Assembly (NCBI RefSeq): GCF_007570865.1
Contig: NZ_VLPS01000001.1
Span: 992,001 to 1,056,000 of the forward strand
Length of the DNA stretch: 64,000 bases
Direction of reading: 5' to 3'
Origin: Atlantibacter subterraneus
Lineage (GTDB): Bacteria > Pseudomonadota > Gammaproteobacteria > Enterobacterales > Enterobacteriaceae
A model generated the notes under the pieces. It was not told where the DNA came from. It was given only the letters and a program-made list of their open reading frames with translations, and did not search any database. The translations under genes were made by a program, and so were the position numbers. Below, one piece after another: positions 43,546 through 52,048 of this stretch (the first letter of the stretch is position 1; each line of letters begins with the position of its first letter).

Positions 43546-43962
43546 CTATTTACCTCGGTTTTCAAGCCACTGGAAAATTAGCATTCCGGCAATCATCGCC
43601 GCCACGAACACCATGCCCTTGCCGATCCCCGCGCCGAGCAGGACCAGGCCTGGGCCGGGGCAGATCCCCGCCAGCCCCCAGCCAACGCCAAACAGCACCG
43701 AGCCGCCAATCAGCCGTTTATCAATTTGTTGGGAATTTGGCAGCTGCATTTCCGTTGCGCAGACGGGCCGCGCGCGCTTTTTCGCGCTCCGAAAGGCAAA
43801 GAAGCCGACGCCGATTGCGCCGCCCATCACGAATGCCAGCGACGGGTCCCAGAGACGGGTGATATCCAGAAAGCCCAGCACTTTCGCGGGGTCGGCCATG
43901 CCGCTGACAATCAGGCCGATACCGAAAATCAGCCCGGCGAGCAGGGAAACGATAATATTCAT
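43546..43962 (-). CDS. YeeE/YedE-family half-transporter, C-terminal partner (DUF6691-type)
   Basis: A 138-residue membrane protein with four hydrophobic segments and the family hallmark GVGWGLAGICPGPGLV with a conserved cysteine. With its upstream partner it makes up one YeeE/YedE (PmpA/PmpB-type) sulfur-compound transporter. An AGGAG site is six bases before the ATG; the gap to the partner gene is ten bases. Confidence 0.85.
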   Translation of the reverse strand: MNIIVSLLAGLIFGIGLIVSGMADPAKVLGFLDITRLWDPSLAFVMGGAIGVGFFAFRSAKKRARPVCATEMQLPNSQQIDKRLIGGSVLFGVGWGLAGICPGPGLVLLGAGIGKGMVFVAAMIAGMLIFQWLENRGK

Positions 43963-43972
43963 GTTGCTCTCC

Positions 43973-44401
43973 TTAACGCCACAAGCCGGTTAGCCAGACG
44001 GTGACAAACGCCACGCCCATAAAGGTGGCGGTGGCCGCCAGCGAACGGCGCGACAGCCGCGACAATCCGCAGACGCCGTGCCCGCTGGTGCAGCCGGAAG
44101 CGTAGCGGGTGCCGATACCCACCAGCAGACCGGCGAGTATCAGTAGCCACCATGGCGTGGCGACGGTAATGACCGGGAGCGGGGCAACCAGCCGGTACAG
44201 CCACGGCGCGAGCAATAATCCCGCCAGAAACGCCAGCCGCCAGCCTTTATCCGGGGTTTTCAGGTTTAACACTCCGCCCAGAATGCCGCTGATCCCGGCA
44301 ATACGTCCACAAAACACAATTAATACCCACGCCGCGCCGCCGATCAGCAATCCGCCGATCAAACTCGCCAGCGGGGTAAAGTTCGCCATATCGATATCCA
44401 C
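43973..44401 (-). CDS. YeeE/YedE-family half-transporter, N-terminal partner
   Basis: A 142-residue membrane protein with four hydrophobic segments and the hallmark [21 protein letters not shown], whose cysteines carry the sulfur compound in the related thiosulfate transporter YeeE (TsuA). The start is read as GTG 44401, because AAGGAG lies six bases before it. The ATG at 44419 is upstream of that site and the ATG at 44386 is too far away. Placed next to ttr genes that make thiosulfate, uptake of the product is an attractive guess. Confidence 0.82.
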   Translation of the reverse strand: MDIDMANFTPLASLIGGLLIGGAAWVLIVFCGRIAGISGILGGVLNLKTPDKGWRLAFLAGLLLAPWLYRLVAPLPVITVATPWWLLILAGLLVGIGTRYASGCTSGHGVCGLSRLSRRSLAATATFMGVAFVTVWLTGLWR

Positions 44402-44561
44402 GTTTATCTCCTTATTCATTCGCGTTGCTTATCAGGGCTATCAGGATTTAAGAATAATCCTGCCGCCAGTGCTGACTATGCTTAATGTTCAAAAACTTCC
44501 AAAACAATTGCGGTAAGCGCCCATTCTTACCCGTTTATTTTTTTATTACTGGAGGCCTGGT

Positions 44562-45245
44562 ATGAGCAACCAAGGCAATAACGAGCCACAAGCCCATTCT
44601 GACGACGATCGCCATCATTTTAACCTCACGCGGCGTGATCTTTTAAAAGTTGGTGCGGCGACGGCTGCAACAGCGGCGGTGCCTTCGGGCGTGGCGCTGG
44701 CCAGCGAACCGCCGGTTACGCCGCCGCCGGAAATCACTGCAGTGCGCTTTACCGTTAATGGCGAAGTCCGGGAGCTGGATGTGGATACCCGCACCACCTT
44801 GCTGGATGCGCTGCGCGAAAATCTGCATCTCACCGGCACCAAGAAGGGCTGCGACCACGGTCAGTGCGGTGCCTGTACTGTGATTGTCGACGGTCGACGC
44901 GTTAATTCCTGCCTGACGCTGGCGGTGATGCATCAGGATGCCGACATCACCACCATTGAGGGGCTGGGTACGCCAGATAATTTGCATCCGATGCAGGCGG
45001 CGTTCGTCAAACACGACGGCTACCAGTGCGGTTACTGTACGCCTGGGCAAATCTGCTCGTCGGTAGCGATGCTGGAGGAGATCAAAGCGGGGATCCCGAG
45101 CCACGTCACGCTGGATTTAGTTTCGCCGCCGTCGATGGACGCCGATGAAATCCGCGAGCGGATGAGCGGTAACATCTGCCGCTGCGGGGCCTATTCCAAC
45201 ATTCTCGCTGCGATTGAGGATGTCGCCGGAGGGCAGAAATCATGA
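44562..45245 (+). CDS. paoA: Aldehyde oxidoreductase 2Fe-2S subunit PaoA
   Basis: A 227-residue small subunit of a periplasmic xanthine-oxidase-family aldehyde oxidoreductase. The Tat signal has [10 protein letters not shown] near residues 23-32. Two [2Fe-2S] clusters follow: [15 protein letters not shown]...C (near 98-120) and [11 protein letters not shown]...CRCGAY (near 151-210). It matches E. coli PaoA (YagT) in order and length. A GGAGG site precedes the ATG. Overlaps paoB by four bases. Confidence 0.94.
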   Translation: MSNQGNNEPQAHSDDDRHHFNLTRRDLLKVGAATAATAAVPSGVALASEPPVTPPPEITAVRFTVNGEVRELDVDTRTTLLDALRENLHLTGTKKGCDHGQCGACTVIVDGRRVNSCLTLAVMHQDADITTIEGLGTPDNLHPMQAAFVKHDGYQCGYCTPGQICSSVAMLEEIKAGIPSHVTLDLVSPPSMDADEIRERMSGNICRCGAYSNILAAIEDVAGGQKS

Positions 45246-46192
45246 AGGCGTTTACCTATCAGCGCGTGAATACCCCTGGCGAAGCGGCGTCCAGCGCCCA
45301 GGGACATACCGGTGCCAAATTTATCGCGGGCGGCACTAATCTGCTCGACCTGATGAAGCTGGAAATCGAAACCCCAACCCATCTTATCGACGTTAACGGG
45401 CTGGGGCTGGATAATATCGAACCGACCCCGGAAGGGGGCTTGCGCATCGGCGCGCTAGTGCGCAACACCGATCTGGCGGCGGACCAACGGGTACGGCGCG
45501 ATTACGCGGTACTATCGCGCGCGCTGCTGGCCGGGGCGTCTGGTCAGTTGCGCAACCGGGCGACCACGGCGGGAAATCTGCTGCAACGCACCCGGTGCCC
45601 CTATTTTTACGATACCAACCAGCCCTGTAATAAACGCCTGCCGGGCAGCGGGTGCGCCGCGCTGGAAGGCTTTAGCCGCCAGCATGCTGTTGTGGGGGCC
45701 AGCGAAGCTTGTATCGCCACCCATCCCAGCGATATGGCGGTGGCCATGCGGTTGCTGGATGCGGTAGTCGAAACGGTGAAGCCGGACGGCAGCGAACGAA
45801 AAATCCCGCTGGCGGAGTTTTATCGCGCGCCGGGCAAAACGCCGCACCTGGAAACCGTGCTGACTGGCGGAGAGTTGATCACCGCCGTGACGCTGCCTGC
45901 GCCGCTCGGCGGAACCCATATCTACCGTAAAGTGCGCGATCGCGCCTCCTATGCGTTTGCTCTGGTCTCAGTGGCGGCGGTGGTGCAAGCCGATGGCACC
46001 GGTCGCGTGGCGCTGGGCGGCGTGGCCCATAAGCCGTGGCGAATGGAAGAGGCCGATGCGCAGTTAACTCACGGTGCACAGGCGGTTTACGACACGCTGT
46101 TTGCCAGCGCACAACCCACTGCTGAAAACGAATACAAGCTGATCCTGGCGAAGCGCACGCTCGCCTCGGTACTGACGGAAGCGAGGGCATAA
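45242..46192 (+). CDS. paoB: Aldehyde oxidoreductase FAD subunit PaoB
   Basis: A 316-residue medium subunit: FAD-binding region ([20 protein letters not shown] near 27-46; [16 protein letters not shown]). It also has a cysteine-rich insert ([20 protein letters not shown], near 120-139), which in E. coli PaoB holds an extra [4Fe-4S] cluster unusual for this family. Transfers electrons between PaoA and the flavin. Confidence 0.94.
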   Translation: MKAFTYQRVNTPGEAASSAQGHTGAKFIAGGTNLLDLMKLEIETPTHLIDVNGLGLDNIEPTPEGGLRIGALVRNTDLAADQRVRRDYAVLSRALLAGASGQLRNRATTAGNLLQRTRCPYFYDTNQPCNKRLPGSGCAALEGFSRQHAVVGASEACIATHPSDMAVAMRLLDAVVETVKPDGSERKIPLAEFYRAPGKTPHLETVLTGGELITAVTLPAPLGGTHIYRKVRDRASYAFALVSVAAVVQADGTGRVALGGVAHKPWRMEEADAQLTHGAQAVYDTLFASAQPTAENEYKLILAKRTLASVLTEARA

Positions 46193-46196
46193 GCTG

Positions 46197-48386
46197 ATGA
46201 AATTTGAAAATCCGGCTCAGGATAACCCTATCGACCAGCTTAAGGTGGTTGGCCGCGCGCACGATCGTATCGATGGCCCGCTAAAAACTACCGGCACCGC
46301 GCCTTATGCCTATGAATGGCATGATGAAGCCCCCAATGCGGCCTATGGCTATGTGGTCGGTTCCGCTATCGCCAAAGGGCGTATAACCTCAATGAATGTC
46401 CAGGCCGCGAAAAAGGCCCCGGGCGTGCTGGCGGTGATCACCGCTGAGAATGCCGGGAAGCTGGGCAAAGGCGAAAAGAATGCCGCCACGCTGCTCGGCG
46501 GCCCGAAGATTGAACATTATCACCAGGCGATTGCCGTGGTAGTGGCCGAAACCTTTGAACAGGCGCGGGCGGCAGCGGAACTGGTTCAGGTGGAATACCA
46601 GCGCGAGCGCGGCGCTTACGATCTGGCAGAGGAAAAGCCCTCCGTCACTACGCCACCGGAAGATACCCCGGATAAAAAAGTGGGCGAATTCGACAGCGCC
46701 TTCGCGTCCGCTGAGGTCAAGTTTGACGCCACCTATACCACGCCGGATCAGAGCCATATGGCGATGGAGCCGCATGCATCGATGGCAGCGTGGGAGGGCG
46801 ATAAGCTGACACTCTGGACCTCTAATCAGATGATCAACTGGTGTCAGACCGATCTGGCGAAGACCCTGAATATTCCCGAAGAAAATGTCCATGTGCGTTC
46901 GCCGTATATCGGCGGCGGCTTTGGCGGCAAACTGTTTTTGCGCAGCGATGCGCTGCTGGCGGCCCTTGGCGCGCGGGCCATCAAGCGCCCGGTGAAAGTA
47001 ATGCTCATCCGGCCGCTGATCCCCAACAATACGACCCATCGACCAGCGACCATCCAGCTGGTGCGCATCGGCGCGGATAAAGAGGGGAAAATCACCGCCA
47101 TCGCCCATGAAAGCTGGAACGGCAACGTGCCGGGCGGGCCGACGGAGACCGCCACCAACCAGACCGAGTTTCTGTATGCCGGGGCCAACCGGCTGACCGG
47201 GTTACGGCTGGCGAAGCTCGATTTACCAGAGGGCAACGCCATGCGCGCCCCTGGCGAAGCGCCGGGCATGATGGTGCTGGAAATCGCCATTGACGAGATG
47301 GCTGAAAAGCTGGGGATGGACCCGGTGGCGTTTCGCATACTCAACGATACCCAGGTGGACCCCGCCGATCCGCAGCGCAAGTTCTCGCAGCGCCAGTTGG
47401 TGGAGTGCCTGCGCCAGGGCGCGGAGCATTTCGGCTGGAGCCAGCGTAACCCGAAGCCTGGCCAGGTACGTGAAGGCCGCTGGCTGGTGGGCATGGGGAT
47501 GGCGGCGGGCTTTCGTAACAATCTGGTGATGAAATCCGGCGCGCGAGTGCATCTGGATCCGCAGGGCGGGGTAACGGTGGAGACGGATATGACCGATATC
47601 GGTACCGGTAGCTATACCATCATTGCCCAGACTGCGGCGGAGATGATGGGCGTGCCGCTGGACAAAGTAGTGGTTAAACTCGGCGACTCGGCCTTCCCGA
47701 TTTCCGCCGGATCTGGCGGGCAGTGGGGCGCAAACAGCTCGACCGCAGGCGTCTATGCGGCCTGCGTGAAGCTGCGCGAAGCGGTCGCGAACAAGCTGGG
47801 CTTCAATCCCGATACGGCAGAGTTTGCCGAAGGGCAGATTCGCGAAGGGGATCGCAGCGTCGCGCTCACCGATGCCGGGGCGCTGAGTGCCGAAGACAGC
47901 ATTGAGTTTGGCGATCTCGATAAAAAATATCAGCAGTCCACTTTTGCCGGGCATTTCATCGAAGTGGGCGTGGACAGGGCGACCTGCGAAGTGCGCGTGC
48001 GCCGAATGCTGGCGGTTTGCGCGGCGGGCCGCATTCTTAACCCGAAAACCGCGCGTAGCCAGGTGATTGGCGCGATGACCATGGGGCTTGGCGCGGCGCT
48101 GATGGAGGAGTTAGCCATTGATACCCGGCTGGGCTATTTCGTTAACCACGATATGGCGGCCTATGAAGTGCCGGTTCATGCCGATGTTCCGCGTCAGGAG
48201 GTGATATTCCTTGATGAAACCGACCCGATCTCCTCGCCGATGAAAGCCAAAGGCGTGGGCGAACTGGGGATTTGCGGCGTCAGCGCGGCTATCGCCAATG
48301 CCATCTATAACGCCACGGGCGTCAGGGTGCGTGATTATCCCATCACGCTGGATAAGCTGCTGAAAGGCCTGCCCGAGCTGGTGTAA
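46197..48386 (+). CDS. paoC: Aldehyde oxidoreductase molybdenum subunit PaoC
   Basis: A 729-residue large subunit binding the molybdenum cofactor (MCD in E. coli). Visible: SPYIGGGFGGKLF, MRAPGEAPGMMVLE, GSGGQWGANSSTAG and the active-site glutamate in the GVGELGICGVSAAIANAI segment near the C terminus. It oxidises aromatic and other aldehydes in the periplasm, probably for detoxification. No signal of its own; it is exported with PaoA. Confidence 0.95.
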   Translation: MKFENPAQDNPIDQLKVVGRAHDRIDGPLKTTGTAPYAYEWHDEAPNAAYGYVVGSAIAKGRITSMNVQAAKKAPGVLAVITAENAGKLGKGEKNAATLLGGPKIEHYHQAIAVVVAETFEQARAAAELVQVEYQRERGAYDLAEEKPSVTTPPEDTPDKKVGEFDSAFASAEVKFDATYTTPDQSHMAMEPHASMAAWEGDKLTLWTSNQMINWCQTDLAKTLNIPEENVHVRSPYIGGGFGGKLFLRSDALLAALGARAIKRPVKVMLIRPLIPNNTTHRPATIQLVRIGADKEGKITAIAHESWNGNVPGGPTETATNQTEFLYAGANRLTGLRLAKLDLPEGNAMRAPGEAPGMMVLEIAIDEMAEKLGMDPVAFRILNDTQVDPADPQRKFSQRQLVECLRQGAEHFGWSQRNPKPGQVREGRWLVGMGMAAGFRNNLVMKSGARVHLDPQGGVTVETDMTDIGTGSYTIIAQTAAEMMGVPLDKVVVKLGDSAFPISAGSGGQWGANSSTAGVYAACVKLREAVANKLGFNPDTAEFAEGQIREGDRSVALTDAGALSAEDSIEFGDLDKKYQQSTFAGHFIEVGVDRATCEVRVRRMLAVCAAGRILNPKTARSQVIGAMTMGLGAALMEELAIDTRLGYFVNHDMAAYEVPVHADVPRQEVIFLDETDPISSPMKAKGVGELGICGVSAAIANAIYNATGVRVRDYPITLDKLLKGLPELV

Positions 48387-48398
48387 GGATGGTGAACC

Positions 48399-49313
48399 GT
48401 GTTGCAACACGCGTCTTTGATTGAACCTGGCCTGCTCAATCCCGAGCAGGCGTTTTTAACCGACGATAGCCGGGAGATCCTGCGCTTCGCCGCCGATGCC
48501 CTGACGGCAGGGATGACGGCGGCGCTGGTGACCCTGGTGGAGATCCGTGGCGGCGCGGCGCGTCCGCTGGGCGCGCAGATGGCGGTTCGCGGGGATGGGC
48601 AGTATTGCGGCTTTGTCTCCGGCGGCTGCGTGGAGTCTGCGGTCGCCTGGGAGGCGCTGGAAGCCATGCTCGACGGGGAGGATCGCACGGTGGTGTATGG
48701 TGAAGGTTCGCCGTATTTCGATATTGTGCTGCCGTGCGGCGGAGGAATTACGCTGACCGTTCATATTTTACGCGCGGTGCAGCCGCTACTGGCGGTGCTT
48801 AACAGTCTGGAGCAGCGTCAAACGAGGGGGCTGCGCTATAGCCCGGGATCACAAACTCTGGCCAGTAGCCAGCATCAGCCAACTGGCTGGCACGGCGAGG
48901 ATTTTGTGGTGAACTATCGCCCGTGCGTGCGGGTGATGATACCAGGACATTCACTGGAGGCTCAGGTGACGGCCCGGATGGCGCAGGCCGCAGGGTTCGA
49001 CGTGCATACCTGCGACAGTTTCAATTCCAAGATGTTTGATGCTGATACGGCTGTACTGCTGCTTTATCACGATCTGCATCGCGAGCTGCCGCTATTGCAG
49101 GCCGCGTTGGCGGCTCAGCCGTTTTATATCGGCGCGCTGGGCAGCCGTCGTACCCATGAAAAGCGGGTAGCGGCGCTGGTTGAGGCCGGCTGGAGCCAGC
49201 AGGATATCGCGCGAATTAAAGCACCCATCGGCATCTTCCCGAAAGCCCGCGATGCCCATTCGCTGGCGCTTTCGGTGCTGGCCGACGTGGCGGCGGCGCG
49301 CCATGCCGTTTGA
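48399..49313 (+). CDS. paoD: XdhC-family molybdenum cofactor insertion chaperone PaoD
   Basis: A 304-residue XdhC/CoxI-type protein (residues about 25-100: ADALTAGMTAALVTLVEIRGGAARPLG, FVSGGCVESAV; C-terminal Rossmann-like domain 165-300: GALGSRRTHEKRV, IKAPIGIFPKARD). It binds and loads sulfurated cofactor into PaoC in the cytosol before export. The start codon is GTG at 48399, preceded by AAGGATGG. Confidence 0.92.
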   Translation: MLQHASLIEPGLLNPEQAFLTDDSREILRFAADALTAGMTAALVTLVEIRGGAARPLGAQMAVRGDGQYCGFVSGGCVESAVAWEALEAMLDGEDRTVVYGEGSPYFDIVLPCGGGITLTVHILRAVQPLLAVLNSLEQRQTRGLRYSPGSQTLASSQHQPTGWHGEDFVVNYRPCVRVMIPGHSLEAQVTARMAQAAGFDVHTCDSFNSKMFDADTAVLLLYHDLHRELPLLQAALAAQPFYIGALGSRRTHEKRVAALVEAGWSQQDIARIKAPIGIFPKARDAHSLALSVLADVAAARHAV

Positions 49314-49881
49314 GGGTATTACCACGCCGCCGGTGGTGATTATTCTCGCCGCCGGAAAAGGGCAGCGGTTTCGTGATTCCGGCGGTCAAGAACATAAGCT
49401 GGATGCGCTGTTTGATGGCAAAACGGTGCTGGGGCACGTGCTGGAGGCGGTGAAAACTGCGGGTTTGCCGTGGCATCTCGTCAGGCCGCCAGGCGGAACC
49501 GGCGGTATGGGAGAGTCTATCGCCCTGGGCGTAACGGCGACGACGGATGCCTCCGGGTGGCTGATCCTGCCGGGGGATTTACCGCTTATTCGGCCCGATT
49601 CGTTGCGGCGGGTTGCGCTGGCGCTAAACGAAAAGCCGGTCGTGGTGCCGTATTATCAGTCGCATCACGGTCATCCGGTGGGGTTTCATCGCAGTTACTT
49701 GAAGGTATTGAGTGCATTGCAGGGGGATAAGGGGGCTGGCAGCATCGTGCAAATCGCGCATAAGCGCGGCGAGGTTTTACCCCTCGCGCTGAGCGACCGG
49801 GGCATCATTGATGATGTTGATACCACCGGGGATTTGCGTGCCCTACAGCACAGGCACGCCTCAAAAATCGGTATCGCATGA
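49303..49881 (+). CDS. MocA/MobA-like nucleotidyltransferase
   Basis: A 192-residue NTP transferase with the nucleotide loop VIILAAGKGQRF (residues about 12-23), GGMGESIALGV and LILPGDLPLIRPD (metal-binding DxP). Such proteins (MocA) attach CMP to molybdopterin for xanthine-oxidase-type enzymes; PaoC uses the CMP form. The start at 49303 overlaps paoD by 11 bases; the longer frame from 49180 lies inside paoD. Encoded as the fifth gene of the pao operon, not found in the E. coli pao operon as I recall it. Confidence 0.88.
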   Translation: MPFEGITTPPVVIILAAGKGQRFRDSGGQEHKLDALFDGKTVLGHVLEAVKTAGLPWHLVRPPGGTGGMGESIALGVTATTDASGWLILPGDLPLIRPDSLRRVALALNEKPVVVPYYQSHHGHPVGFHRSYLKVLSALQGDKGAGSIVQIAHKRGEVLPLALSDRGIIDDVDTTGDLRALQHRHASKIGIA

Positions 49882-49885
49882 CAAC

Positions 49886-49912
49886 AAACCCGGCTTACTG
49901 CGCCGGGTTTTT
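49886..49912. terminator. Terminator between the pao operon and the GNAT gene
   Basis: AAACCCGGC (49886-49894) and GCCGGGTTT (49902-49910): a perfect 9-bp stem, 7-base loop and T run on the plus strand. AAA at the left side makes it usable from the minus strand as well, so it probably serves both convergent units. Confidence 0.85.
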
Positions 49913-49914
49913 CA

Positions 49915-50379
49915 TTATCTCACCGGCATACGATATTCAATCATGCCGCTTTTCCTGGCGACCCAGTCATACAACCGCTGGCCGCGCAGGTTGGTTTCAT
50001 GAGTATGCCAGTAGAGATGGGCAGAGTGGCGCTTGCGGGCCTGCTGCTGCACATACTCAATAAGCTGCTTGCCAATCTGCTTACCGCGAACCTCTTCGCT
50101 GACAAATAAATCCTCCAGATAGCAGTAATCCGTGTCTGCCCAGGTAGAACGATGGAACAGATAGTGGACCAGACCGACGACTTTGCCATCGCATTTGGCC
50201 ACTGCGCCGAATATCGGCTCAATCGGATTGAGAAAGCGGCTCCACGTCAGGCGAGTGACATCCTCTGAAATATCGACGCGATAAAACACCTGATAGTTTT
50301 TCCATAGCGGGAGCCAGTCGGTGTAGTCCTGCTGGGTAACAGGCTCAATCGTGACGCGGGAATTTTGCGGGTTATTCAT
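49915..50379 (-). CDS. GNAT-family N-acetyltransferase
   Basis: A 154-residue acetyltransferase. Acetyl-CoA-binding motif A is EDLFVSEEVRGKQIGKQLIEYV (near 87-110, RGKQIG as the pyrophosphate loop), and motif B is near HTHETNLRGQRLYDW. The acceptor is unknown; members of this size acetylate amines or protein N termini. Divergent from a MocR-type regulator gene. Confidence 0.85.
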   Translation of the reverse strand: MNNPQNSRVTIEPVTQQDYTDWLPLWKNYQVFYRVDISEDVTRLTWSRFLNPIEPIFGAVAKCDGKVVGLVHYLFHRSTWADTDYCYLEDLFVSEEVRGKQIGKQLIEYVQQQARKRHSAHLYWHTHETNLRGQRLYDWVARKSGMIEYRMPVR

Positions 50380-50484
50380 GGTTATCCTTTTATTTCATTG
50401 CTGTGATAACGGCTATGTTAATGGCGATTGTGGTTCCAAATAAGTGACACTTTTTGTATTTTTAACAGATCCACTTTTATCTAT

Positions 50485-51924
50485 ATGAGCTTCGCCATGA
50501 AAAAAACGGTCGCTCCGGTGTTTCACGAGCTATTGCTGGAAAAAGGCGTCATTAAAGACCAGGTCTATCATGCGTTGCGTAATGCCATCCTTGACGGACG
50601 GCTTGCTGGCGGCTCGAAGATCCCCTCAAGCCGCGCCATGGCGGAAATGATGGCGATTTCCCGTAACTCGGTGATTGCCGGATTCGATCGGTTAATGGAT
50701 GAAGGATATCTTGAGACCCGCAAAGGGGCAGGGACGTTTGTTGCCCGCAGTATTCCGGATCGGCTAACTAACGAACATTTTCCGAGAGTGCCCCGGAACA
50801 CGGTAACTCACGGGGAACACACGCCGGTCAGCGACGGCGGAATGGAGCGGCTTTTTGCGGTTGGGGTAGGCTGTACCGATCTCTTCCCCCATGATCTGTG
50901 GGGAAGGTTGCTTGGCCGGGTATGGCGGCAATCTCGACGGGAACTGAGTTTACACACCAGCCCGTATGGCTACCTGCCGCTGCGTCGGGCAATCACCCGC
51001 TATATCCAGGCATCCCGGGGCGTTAATTGCCAGGAGGATCAGGTGATTATCGTTAATGGTATCCAGCAGGCGCTGGATATCGCCGCTCGCTCCTTATTAA
51101 CCGCGGGGGATGAAGTCTGGCTGGACGATCCGGGTTATAACGGCGCGCGCGGAGTCTTCGCCTCTGTGGGCGCAACGGTCTGCCCGGTCAGGGTCGATAG
51201 CGATGGTATGGATATCGACGACGGCATTCAGCATTACCCTCAGGCAAAGCTGGTGTATACCGCACCGTCGCACCAGTTTCCGTTAAGCGGGACGCTTAGC
51301 CTGCCGAGGCGTCTGACGCTGCTGGAGTGGGCGCATTCGCATAATGCATGGATATTCGAGGATGATTACAACAGCGAGTTTCGCTATGCAGCGCGGCCAT
51401 TGCCGGCATTGCAGGGGCTGGATGCGCATCAGCGAGTCATCTACGCCGGCACCTTCTCTAAAATGATGTACCCGGCGTTCCGGGTAGGGTTTTTAGTGGT
51501 TCCCCGGGCGTTACGCGACCGTTTTATTACCACCCGCTATTACGCCGACCTCTGCAATGGCTATCTCGAACAGGCGGTATTGGCGCGGTTTATTGAAGAA
51601 GGACACTACGCCGCCCATGTGCGGCGGATCCGCAAAGCCTGTTATGAACGTAAATCCGCGCTGGTGGCCGCAATCGAACACTATTTCCCACAGCAGATGA
51701 CGGTACATCCCACGGATTCCGGCGTACATATGGTGTGTTGGTTAGCTGGTGGACTGACGGCTCAGACAGTACAGGAAAAGGCGCAGCAGCTGGGGATGGG
51801 CATACAGACTTTTGATCGCTATTGCCAGCGGCCAATGTCTCGGGAAGGGATACTGCTCGGCTATGCGAACCATCCGCCTGAAGCGTTAAAAGAAGGCATT
51901 CGTCGTCTGGCAGAAGTAATATAG
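50485..51924 (+). CDS. MocR/PdxR-type regulator (GntR head fused to aminotransferase domain)
   Basis: A 479-residue protein. The GntR winged helix (about 20-85: DQVYHALRNAILDGRLAGGSKIPSSRAMAEMM) is fused to a fold-type I aminotransferase-like domain (about 115-475). The PLP lysine is in IYAGTFSKMMYPAFRVGF and the SPYGYLPLRRAITRYI segment is typical of PdxR/MocR. These regulators bind PLP as effector and often control vitamin B6, GABA or taurine genes. Target unknown; the divergent GNAT gene is the nearest candidate. Start taken at 50485; ATG 50497 is equally possible, as no strong ribosome-binding site is visible for either. Confidence 0.85.
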   Translation: MSFAMKKTVAPVFHELLLEKGVIKDQVYHALRNAILDGRLAGGSKIPSSRAMAEMMAISRNSVIAGFDRLMDEGYLETRKGAGTFVARSIPDRLTNEHFPRVPRNTVTHGEHTPVSDGGMERLFAVGVGCTDLFPHDLWGRLLGRVWRQSRRELSLHTSPYGYLPLRRAITRYIQASRGVNCQEDQVIIVNGIQQALDIAARSLLTAGDEVWLDDPGYNGARGVFASVGATVCPVRVDSDGMDIDDGIQHYPQAKLVYTAPSHQFPLSGTLSLPRRLTLLEWAHSHNAWIFEDDYNSEFRYAARPLPALQGLDAHQRVIYAGTFSKMMYPAFRVGFLVVPRALRDRFITTRYYADLCNGYLEQAVLARFIEEGHYAAHVRRIRKACYERKSALVAAIEHYFPQQMTVHPTDSGVHMVCWLAGGLTAQTVQEKAQQLGMGIQTFDRYCQRPMSREGILLGYANHPPEALKEGIRRLAEVI

Positions 51925-52009
51925 CATTAGTTACAACATACAGCATGACACTAACAAATAACTGAACGTTAGCTCAGTACCTTATTCGTTAAGCAGGTAA
52001 GAAAGGGCA

Positions 52010-52035
52010 GAGTGAGCCGTTTTTTGGGCTCACTC
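52010..52035. terminator. Hairpin between convergent mocR-type gene and digH
   Basis: GAGTGAGCC (52010-52018) and GGCTCACTC (52027-52035) form a perfect 9-bp stem around an 8-base T-rich loop. No T run follows on either strand, so efficiency is doubtful. Confidence 0.6.
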
Positions 52036-52048
52036 CAGAGAGGGAAAA

